From IMG/VR virus record IMGVR_UViG_3300009159_000226, positions 1 to 29,151 of that record: 29,151 bases of DNA; one strand, 5' to 3'. Both the position numbers and the translations under genes were made by a program. The DNA is from a virus. This document shows, one piece after another, positions 5,852-14,500 of this stretch; position 1 is the first letter of the stretch; every line of letters starts with the position of its first letter. Below the pieces are notes generated by a model, which saw nothing but the letters and a program-made list of their open reading frames with translations, had not been told where the DNA came from and searched no databases.

Positions 5852-7867
5852 TTATGCTGTCCTTATCCATAACTTAACAGATGACACTGTTTCTTTAGTT
5901 GCTTGTATTGTTGCCCCAGAAAATGATCCAGTAAAATTATTTATATAACTTCCTGAGTAATTTCCAGTGTAATTTGTTGTTCCAGTGTAAAAACCAGTAT
6001 ATGCTATTCCTACGCCAGTGAAATACCCTGTATAGGTTCCAGTGTACGCTGTTCCAGTATAGAATCCAGTATATGGAGTTCCGCTGAAAAACCCTGAGTA
6101 TGCTGGTCCTGGACCAGTATAGAATCCAGTATATGAAGTTCCTGGACCGCTGAAAAACCCTGAGTACGCTGGTCCTGGACCAGTATAGAATCCAGTATAT
6201 GAAGTTCCTGGACCTGTAGGTCCAGTATAAGTTCCTGCATACGGCTGACCATATGATGGACCTGCTGGATTCGAGTATGATGGACCTGCTGGATTCGAAT
6301 ATGATGGACCTGCTGGGTTTGATCCTGCAGGTGTAGAATATGATGGTGGTCCCGCATAGAATCCAGTATAATATTGTTTGTCATAACCAGTAACAAAATA
6401 CAGGGAAGGGCCTTGGAAATTTCCTGCATAACCTAAATTTGATGCATAGAATCCAGCATAATTTTGTGGTGCCGAAAACTCTCCTATGTAAACTTCTCCA
6501 GGTTCATTTGGATAGATAGGTATCTCAAAGTATCCAGTATAGTTGAGACCTGGACCTGTATAAAACCCAGTATAGTTTGCACTAAAGGTACCACCAGTAT
6601 AGTATACTGCCTCTTGTCTTTGGGGCCGAGGACCATCGAAATTCCCTCCATAACTGCCAGTATATGGTGTTGAATATGATGGACCTCCTGGATTATTACC
6701 TGCTGGATTCGAGTATGATGGACCTGCTGGATTCGAATATGATGGACCAGCAGGTGTAGAATAAAATGGACCACCTATGTAATTACCAGTATAATTTGCT
6801 CCTGGATTTGCTGGACCTGTATAAGTTAATCCAGTATATGCTAAAGGGGAGGAAAAGGATCTAGTATAATTGCTGGACCCTGTATAGGTTGTTCCAGTAT
6901 ATGCTAAAGGGGAGGAAAAGGATCCAGTATAATTGCCAGTATAATTACCAGTATATGGCGAACTATAAGCAGGTCCAGTAAAATTACTGCTATAATTTCC
7001 CGATGCGGAATAGGGTGCAGAATATGGAAAAGGACCAGTATAATTGCCAGTATAATTACCAGTATAATTACTACTGTAATTACCAGCGTAGTTCTGTGGT
7101 GTTACTTCTTCGCGAGTATCCGTGAATGTGTTACCTGTTTGAACCCAAGTGCCTCCACTAGGCGCATCTGATTGTATTTTATATGTCCCGATACCTGTTT
7201 CAATAATTCTATTTCTAAAGACTGGAAGCATCTGTTCGATTTCTGCTTCAGTCATCTGCTTGCAGTTACTACCAGCAAACAATTTTAGTGGTGTGAGATC
7301 CACTGTTGGCGCCGAAGATGAAACTGTTTTCTGCCACAGATATGTTACAGTGTTTCCACCTTGCGCTGTATCTGTTAATGTATACCGCGAAACCCAAGTT
7401 CCGCCTGATGGCGCAGTTGCTTGGAGTTTATATTGTCCAGCAGTATATGTTGATTCTGCGACCATCGCCGCAACACAGAGATCCATTGTGCTATCAATGT
7501 CACCATCTACCATTTCTTCTAAGCGAGAATCCCATGCTAATGGTCTGTTGGTGATACTTTCCACTGCAGCAGCAGTAACCTGTTTAGCAGTGTATGTTGT
7601 TGTAGAGACTGCACCAGTAGCAGGATGCGTTCCGATAGATTCGGTTCTTGTTGTATCGACGAACGTGCCGATCGAAGTTCCTGCACCTGAGTTATTTGTA
7701 GTAATGTTAATTTCAGCAGTACCAGTACCATCTGTTACTGAAGCAAACTTTTCTGTGATAACATTGGCAATATAATTTTTTACCTCTGCGTCGGTCATGG
7801 TCTGCAAACCGCTGATGTTTGCAGAAGTGATTGGGGAACCTGTTGCCTTGACCTTTAGAGGGTTCAT
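5852..7867 (-). CDS. Repeat-rich tail-fibre-like protein, paralogue A
   Basis: 671 residues, ATG at 7867, two bases after the previous stop codon, with AGG further upstream. Residues 1-~260 match the head of the 579-aa neighbour closely. Shared blocks are DGTGTAEINITTNNSG, GTHPATGAV, TYTAKQVTAAA, TYTAGQYKLQ, APSGGTWVSRYTLTD and FRNRIIETGIGTYK. The repeat region (~260 to ~645) is more varied than in the paralogue: YTGNYTG runs, PAGPSYSN octads, and YTGFYTGPGPAYSGFFSG units of 22 residues. The last ~22 residues (ATIQATKETVSSVKLWIRT) form the same cap. The two genes are a tandem duplication with conserved head and cap and a divergent rod. Many NYT/NYS triplets occur in the rod. Function is inferred from architecture: a fibre or baseplate-anchored adhesin. 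Proline-rich parts may be flexible joints. Confidence 0.75.
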   Translation of the reverse strand: MNPLKVKATGSPITSANISGLQTMTDAEVKNYIANVITEKFASVTDGTGTAEINITTNNSGAGTSIGTFVDTTRTESIGTHPATGAVSTTTYTAKQVTAAAVESITNRPLAWDSRLEEMVDGDIDSTMDLCVAAMVAESTYTAGQYKLQATAPSGGTWVSRYTLTDTAQGGNTVTYLWQKTVSSSAPTVDLTPLKLFAGSNCKQMTEAEIEQMLPVFRNRIIETGIGTYKIQSDAPSGGTWVQTGNTFTDTREEVTPQNYAGNYSSNYTGNYTGNYTGPFPYSAPYSASGNYSSNFTGPAYSSPYTGNYTGNYTGSFSSPLAYTGTTYTGSSNYTRSFSSPLAYTGLTYTGPANPGANYTGNYIGGPFYSTPAGPSYSNPAGPSYSNPAGNNPGGPSYSTPYTGSYGGNFDGPRPQRQEAVYYTGGTFSANYTGFYTGPGLNYTGYFEIPIYPNEPGEVYIGEFSAPQNYAGFYASNLGYAGNFQGPSLYFVTGYDKQYYTGFYAGPPSYSTPAGSNPAGPSYSNPAGPSYSNPAGPSYGQPYAGTYTGPTGPGTSYTGFYTGPGPAYSGFFSGPGTSYTGFYTGPGPAYSGFFSGTPYTGFYTGTAYTGTYTGYFTGVGIAYTGFYTGTTNYTGNYSGSYINNFTGSFSGATIQATKETVSSVKLWIRTA
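5938..5945 (-). promoter_or_regulatory. T4-type late promoter word TATAAATA
   Basis: A perfect TATAAATA on the minus strand, inside the 3' end of fibre gene A and 90 bp upstream of the start of fibre gene B. This is the consensus -10 of T4 late promoters. Confidence 0.45.
6105..6214 (-). repeat. 44-bp perfect repeat spaced 66 bp, in fibre gene A
   Basis: Bases 6105-6148 recur identically at 6171-6214. The unit encodes 22 residues of the YTGFYTGPGPAYSGFFS type. The spacing equals that found in the other fibre gene. Confidence 0.85.
6260..6310 (-). repeat. 51-bp dispersed repeat (copy 1), made of 24-bp units
   Basis: Two near-identical 24-bp units encoding PAGPSYSN octads. The whole 51 bp recurs identically at 6698-6748 in the same gene. 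Confidence 0.85.
6698..6748 (-). repeat. 51-bp dispersed repeat (copy 2)
   Basis: Identical to 6260-6310, 438 bp away in the same reading frame. It encodes PAGPSYSN octads. Confidence 0.85.
6831..6923 (-). repeat. 30-bp perfect repeat spaced 63 bp, in fibre gene A
   Basis: Bases 6831-6860 recur identically at 6894-6923 and encode SFSSPLAYTG. The spacing is 21 codons, one less than the 22-codon unit elsewhere. Confidence 0.85.
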
Positions 7868-7868
7868 T

Positions 7869-8351
7869 TTAGTTTAACCTGTTACCACTCGAGTCATATA
7901 CAATTAAATTAGTTACACGATACCAATCTACAGCATCTTGTGCAACCAATTCAACAGATGAATATGGTGACAAATTGACACCAACATTGACAGTTCCACC
8001 GTCAATAACATCTGAGGTATTTGGATACACAACAATAGTAACTGCTGTGGTGTTGATAACCTTTATTGTCAAACCAGCGGCAGCAGATGGGAGTTTTACG
8101 CCCTGACTTGCTGTTGCTGTTGTGATCATGTTAATGGTTTTTGTTAGCGCAGTTGCAGTACCTTGGGTAGTACCCGCTGCTGTAACTGTGCCTGAAACCG
8201 ATTTGGTTAGGGTTCCTGTAAGTGTTAAATCTGCAAAAGAAGGACTAGCGCCAGATTCATACTTATCTGTATTCAAATTGCTGAAGTTATTATCAACTTC
8301 AGTATTCGTCAGCGGAGTCCCCTTTACAGATCTAAGGGTAATAGTGCTCAT
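7869..8351 (-). CDS. gp10 N-terminal-domain-like structural protein
   Basis: 160 residues, ATG at 8351. The N-terminus TLRSVKGTPLTNTEVDNNFS is the widespread phage fibre/baseplate start motif (a few basic residues, 'LTNxEVDxNFxNLN'). The middle and end (VKLPSAAAGLTIKVINTT, TIVVYPNTSDVIDGG, VELVAQDAVDWYRV) resemble the N-terminal domain of T4 gp10, which has the same order: a strand ending in LPKG, then VTLVAASGDTIKG, then LELVYCAPGRWEYV. T4 gp10 is about 600 residues; here only this small domain is present, followed by a short tail DSSGNRLN. It lies between the large DUF4815-type gene and the fibre genes, so it probably links fibres to the baseplate. A TATAAATA word lies 72 bp upstream. The match is from memory of motif order, not from an alignment program. 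Confidence 0.6.
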   Translation of the reverse strand: MSTITLRSVKGTPLTNTEVDNNFSNLNTDKYESGASPSFADLTLTGTLTKSVSGTVTAAGTTQGTATALTKTINMITTATASQGVKLPSAAAGLTIKVINTTAVTIVVYPNTSDVIDGGTVNVGVNLSPYSSVELVAQDAVDWYRVTNLIVYDSSGNRLN

Positions 8352-8357
8352 GCGTTT

Positions 8358-8573
8358 TTATCCTTGTTTCTGTAGTATTTTTGATAGTAAGTTTTTAATC
8401 TCAATCATTTCATTTCTAAGATTATTTATATCGTCTCCATATGATTCGATTTGCTTCATGTGTTGTTTGCGAGACTTATATGCCTGAAGAGCAGGCAGGT
8501 CATTCGAAAGTATTGCCTTCGAATGACCATCACGTTCATACTTAGTTGTATCAGTTAGTTTAATTCTTGTCAT
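8358..8573 (-). CDS. Small coiled-coil protein, conserved type in aquatic T4-like phages
   Basis: 71 residues from the ATG at 8573. A longer version from 8591 would overlap the upstream gene and is not favoured, since 8573 sits directly at that gene's stop. The first half is basic and polar (TKYERDGHSKAILSNDLPAL, then QAYKSRKQ). The second half is a predicted coiled coil (DDINNLRNEMIEIKNLLSKI). I recall small proteins with this 'SKAI..ND..ALQ.YK..R' plus heptad layout next to structural genes in marine T4-like phages, with no assigned function. It could be a trimerisation or assembly factor for the neighbouring baseplate or fibre proteins. Confidence 0.65.
   Translation of the reverse strand: MTRIKLTDTTKYERDGHSKAILSNDLPALQAYKSRKQHMKQIESYGDDINNLRNEMIEIKNLLSKILQKQG
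8423..8430 (-). promoter_or_regulatory. T4-type late promoter word TATAAATA
   Basis: A perfect TATAAATA on the minus strand, 72 bp upstream of the gp10-N-like gene start (8351), inside the small coiled-coil gene. Confidence 0.45.
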
Positions 8574-8574
8574 A

Positions 8575-11500
8575 TTATACCTGTAATGCAATCGCTCTTA
8601 GTTCTCTCACGCGAGGGATGACAGAACTATTTGTTGATAGAGGAATGACCTTTACTGCGAAACTTTTATATCCGCTGTAAGTAACACTTCCTACTGTATA
8701 CTCAAGAACTCCAGCATTTTTATTTGCTGTCGGTATGGTATACTGATATTCAACATAACCAGATTTTGCCGTGGTGTTAAGAGGTAGATTTACTGCCTCC
8801 AATTCAATCCACGCAAGATCATCAAAGTTTGAGGGATCTGTTGCTTCTTGGAATTTACCATATACTTTAACATCACAACCAACAGGAATCTGATTGCTCA
8901 AATATACCTTTAGATCTTCTGCATCTTGTCCGTCATCAAGAACAACCCGACGAGAGATATACTTAGAAGCAGCGGAACCGTTGTTTCCAGTTTCAGTAGT
9001 AGTAAGATTATTTACATCATTGGCAATTGCGATTATAGAACATTTTCTAGTATCGATTACAGGCGAAACAGTTGATGTTTGTGTCAGCATACCTGCTCTA
9101 ACTGTCAGAGATTTATCCCCGTCCAAATCTGCCTGTTCATTTGAGTAAGAATAGATTTGTGCTTCATATGATAACTCATACTCCTGCCCGAAATTGATTC
9201 CCTCAAACGTAGTTCCGCCTGCACCTGCACCAGTCGCAGTTGGTGCGACTGACCAAGCAATAGTTGCAGGAGTATGATCAATAGCACCAATATTAGTTTC
9301 GAGGACATTAAGTTGCTTGTTCTCAATTTCAGTAATTTCAGCATAAGATGTACCGTTACCAATAATATCAGCAGCAGTGAACGAACCTGAATTTACTAAA
9401 ATCTTACCTACATTGTATAGAGAATCATATTGTTTAACAAATCCTCTATTCAACGTTACTGCTACTGCTGCAGCAGAACCACTACCGCTCGAGATAGTTA
9501 GTGTTGGATTAGTTGCAGTCGTATATGTCAGACCTGTCAACGTACCAGCAGTAGTTACAATTGCTGCATTCCCAGAAGTTCGAAGAGTGAATCCAGTAAC
9601 ATTTGGTGATGTACCAGTTACCGCAGAAACTTTGTAGACAGTTCCTGTTGTGTATCCAGTAATAGTGCCTGTGCCTGCACGAGTACCAGTAATTGTTACA
9701 GTATCACCAACAGATAGTGAAGATGCACCACAAGTAAACTGACCAGCAGTACCAGAAGTAGCAACAGTCGCTGCTAGAGTTCCAGGTGTTGTATTATATC
9801 CCGCTCCTGGATTTGTAACTACAACATTTGTTACTGCTCCACCTGCGATTGTTACAGCAACAGTTGCATTCGTAGTAGCACCGCCACCTGAAAGAGTATG
9901 CGTAATAGTTCCGTTCGTATAACCAGAACCCGCATTCGTAATATTAAAGGAGAATCCGTGAATTATATCACCTGCTTCAAAGTTTCCGTTCGTAAACGAA
10001 TCGAATTTCAGGAAGTCGACATCCATGTTTTTCATCACAAGCGAACCAACTGTATTGATCGCAAAGTTTGCACGACGCAAAGTAAACTTAATATCTTCTG
10101 CTTGGTGTGCTGTCCATGATCTATCATTTGCAGAAGTGAATAGTACACCAACATGAGGTTGCTCAGAAATTCTATTCTCTGTGCCGAGTTCGTTCTCACC
10201 CAATTCAGAAACCCAAATATTATACTCTGGATTATTACCTGCAGGAAGAAGAACAAAACAGTATTCTGTGTTGTTTTGCAAATATACTGGCGATGGGAAT
10301 GTGAAGGTTGTTGCAGTTGCGGCGGTTGCGCTCACAGAAACGTCACCAGGATTTAGTGTTACTTCACCAAACGGAATAACTCTATTACCAGGATATCCAT
10401 TTACCACTTCTCTTAGTTGGAGAGTAATTGGTGCGCTAGATGACTTGGTTTTGAAATATACATCAAGATTGGTAACATAACAACCGAATGGCATTCCTTC
10501 GACGTAGAAGGTCTGTGCAATAGGATCTCGTCCGCGAAAAGCTGGTGCGCAAGGACTTACTGTATTACAAATTTCAGGAAGTGTTATTGTTTCGAAACTT
10601 CCAAAAACGAGACCACCGAAACCACCGAAACCGCCAATTTGAATTTCTTGTGCAGGTGTGCAAGTTGTTACTGGTTCGCAAGGATTTGGAGTTGGAGTCT
10701 CTGGAATTACTACAACTTCCGGAATCGGTGTTACTGGTGGAGTAGTTACAATAGCAGGCGGATTTTGAATAATATTTGTTATGGTAGTATTATTAATTAC
10801 TGTATTATCAACCACAGTATTATCAATATTTGTTATATTGTTAACTGACGTAAATGTATTATTTACTGTTGTTTGGACAACACCTACATTTCTATCTGCT
10901 AATCTATTTTCAGTAGTAGATGTTTCAAATACTGATCTTGAATCAGAAATGGTATTGACAGTTACATTAGCAACTCGAGTTGATACAACTGTATCTTGGA
11001 CAGATTGTGACAATCCATTTGCTGACCATGTTTGCATTGACGCAGTTGTTATAAAAGCATCACGATTAAATTCATCATCACAGAGACGGAAGTTCTTATC
11101 ACCAGTGCGGAATGTCGCTGCTGGAATTCTAAATTGACCTACGCAAATACCTTGAGCATTTGTAATTAATGGATCACCATAAGCACCATCGATATACGAT
11201 GAATATGCTGCAGGATCTGTAGGTGTTATATCCGTATTCGGATCAAAACTCAGCGGTCTACAATGTGTCGCGACACCAATACCATCAAAGAATGGGAATA
11301 CTCGTGTATTTGGTTTCATTCTTTTCGCGATAAACGTTACGACAACTGAACGCATGAACGGGATGATAGAAGTGTCCGTTACGCGAGCACCAATTCTCTG
11401 ACTTTGTGTTTCAGGAGTTACTGAAAGAGAAACACCTTGACGAGTTTGACGCTGTTCGGTGGTAGTAGTTATAACTTGTGTTTGTTCTTGGAATAGTGTA

Positions 11501-14500
11501 TCACCACGTATTTGTGTATTACCAGCGACAGTTTGTGAGGTTTGTCCTGTGGCGGTTCTACCAGTTACTACATCTTGCCAATCACCATACTGAGTTCCCC
11601 ATGCATCTGCCATGTTTTCCCAAGCATCATAATTTCCATCGAAGTTTACGCTTACATCTGGTTGCAGCGAGGTATCCGTCCAGTTATCAACTGGTGGATC
11701 TAGTTCCATATTTCCGATGTAGTTAAAGAGTAACTCCCCGACGCAATTTCTTGGTTTAGAGGCCGATGTATTTTCCGTCATCATGACATTGGCATACGGA
11801 AGAGTGATTAAATCGCCTGTCTTATATACGTTTGTTGAGTTGGTATAATCAAAGGCGAGATCGATATTTTCTAGATAGAAGAAAGGACGCAGTTCTTTCT
11901 TTACTGGATCAATTGAGATATGATATGCACTATCAAAAACATTACCGATGTTATGCCCAGTAAACGCATCAACTAGGATACCATTTTTAAATCGATCAAG
12001 ACCAGAGCCATCTGGTATAGATAAATCGCTTGCCGCTTTTTCTAGTAGCGATAGAGATGTATAATACTCAAGACGATTTATGCGCTGTTCCAGGACACCG
12101 ATATCACGCATTGTGTAACGACGATTATCAATGCTTCGGAATGTTACACCATAATCTGGTCTGTTTACACTCTTCGCAACATTAGGAGCGAGTGATGGAT
12201 ATGGTGGAATTGTTATGATTGCCAGTGACATGCAATTGTCAGGTTCAGCAGGAATTCCAGGAGTCAACGATGGTGTACCATATATCGTACTGAACACACC
12301 TTCAGAGTCAATGATCAGTCGATCTGTTCTTCCGAGATAATACTCTAAATCAGTAATAAACTGTTCAGTTGGAACTGGATTTGTGATACCAACAGAAGGA
12401 GCAGTTAAGGTTGTGCTCTCAGTAGGATTAGTTGTTGCAGATCCCACAGTGGTAGAATTTGCTGCAGAATCTGTATACCGAACACGGAAATCTAAAGTAT
12501 CGCGCAAGTCATATGTTTCACCTGTTAGTGGCGATTTATAAATTGGAATATCCTGCGTCTTAATTGTTCCTGCGGTCGCACCAGTATCATCAATCGGATA
12601 CGAATCAACAACAAAGAAAGTACCATCTGCAGAAGCACCATCATGGGTGAAGAAATCTAATTTGACAACCAATTTCTTATTTACAAGTGACGGTGCGCTG
12701 GGTTTCTTGATGATTCTGGCATTGCGATATTCATTATCACGTTGACCATTATCGAGAGTAAACGAAGAAGCAATATCTACACCAGCAGCAACTACTGCAG
12801 AATCAGAATCAGTGTTGGCGCCAATAAAGATATTTTTAATTCGATAAACATCCGACAGACCAAGCGAATACGTACCACCACTAGTTGATGGGTGAGTATT
12901 CGTATTGATAATTGCGTAACGATCTTCACGAAGAACCTTCAGAACAGGATTTGCATTTGCTGTTTGAACATTAACATACAATTTTACGGTTTTCGGTGCA
13001 GAAGTAACTGCTCCTACAAGATCGATCGTAATGGATTGTGCAGAGTTTCTTGTAAAGGTAGCAGCCGTAAGAGCAATATTAGAACCAATTGGTCTTGAAA
13101 CCGAGTTTATTGTTGCTGCTTCTTTCATGATCATGGTGAAGTTGTTATTGATGATCGTAGAAGTAAATCCACCAGCTGCATATGGGAAGGTCTCATCACC
13201 AGTCAGAGTGATGGTTACTTGCCCAGAAGCATTAAGTTCTCCGTCGAACTCTTTGGTATAGATAAATGAGTTATCGTAAACTGCACTAGGAGCAATCGTT
13301 TTCGTTGCTCGAGCAGGAATTCTATAAAGAGATTTGTTGAAACTTGTTTCTTGTAGAACAGCATTGCCACCCACGAGAACAATGTCAGCATGCCCATCAG
13401 CAGTATCATTGTAGAAGATACCGCGAACATCTTTAAAATCACCACTTGACATTGCAATGTCATAGAGATATAAACGATATTCTGCCGCAGCAGTTCCAAC
13501 TGTACCCGATTCATATACAATCTGTTTTACACGAGCAGTACCAACCTGAGATCCTGCTGCAGCAGTAGCAGAAAATGTTGTTGCAGTAATTGCTCCTGCT
13601 GCTGCGCTGCGAAGACTGACCTTATCGCCAGTGTTTAAATCCCACATCCCGCAGAATTCATCTACGAGAATATAGTTACCATACGCAGTGCTAATCGGAA
13701 TTTCTTGTTGATTTACTGTTGTAAGTCCCTTTGGAACAACAACGTATTCTGTTTGGAATGTTTCATGCTCGTACCCACGAACATATGCTTTACCTGCTTC
13801 AAGACCGATAGCAAGAAGATCTTTACTGCCACCACGTTCTGGATCGACAGTGTTTAGTGCTCGTAAACCATTGTTACTGTCAACATTAAGATGCTCTTTA
13901 ATAAGAACAGGAAATTGTCTTACTGCATAGTTACCCGACTCATCATATGTGCGTCTCGCCATGTTCTTGCCGAGTTCGCCATAAATATTTGCAGTATAAA
14001 TTCTTTGGACTTCTCCACTTATGATTTCAACCAATTGGTTAAACGTGGGAGGAATTGTGTCAGTTGATTCATATGCAACAAGTGTGGTTGTAACTCGGTA
14101 TCTATCTGCGCCTGGAGCAGCATAGTTGAAAGATCCTTGCGCAGGATCCTGTAAAAATGGATCATCTTCAGAAGAAACTGTATCTTCTACGATCTGGAAT
14201 CCAACCTTTACAGATGGTAGGTTGGAATACTTAGAAAGTATGATTGTTTGTGTTTCATGATTGACGAATTTACCATCAATATACACAATACCATTATCAA
14301 CAGTCAAAGCGGAAGCAAGACCCCAATAACTGTTAGTTGGTTCTGCTGAATCATATGTGGTATCAACAACAAATGTATCACCGTTTCTGCCTGCAGTTGT
14401 GGAAGTTACAGTAAGAGTTTCGCCTCCTGTGAAGTGAACCGCAGTTGTAGATCCATCACCACTTGTATAGCGAAGATATAGTGTTTTCAAGTCGGGAGAT

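Noticed and set aside
6010-6429. A 139-codon frame in another minus-strand phase within fibre gene A
   Set aside because: The repeated DNA keeps several phases open. Its product (HILDSILVQDQ-type repeats) is a frame-shifted reading of the YTG repeat.
7149-7775. A 208-codon open frame on the plus strand, opposite fibre gene A
   Set aside because: It mirrors the well-supported head of the fibre gene, whose sequence is shared with its paralogue. It has composition typical of a shadow frame and no family signature.
4109-7867. Diversity-generating retroelement acting on the fibre genes
   Set aside because: The similar segments are rod repeats, not a template/variable pair with A-biased changes, and no reverse transcriptase gene is present in the window.
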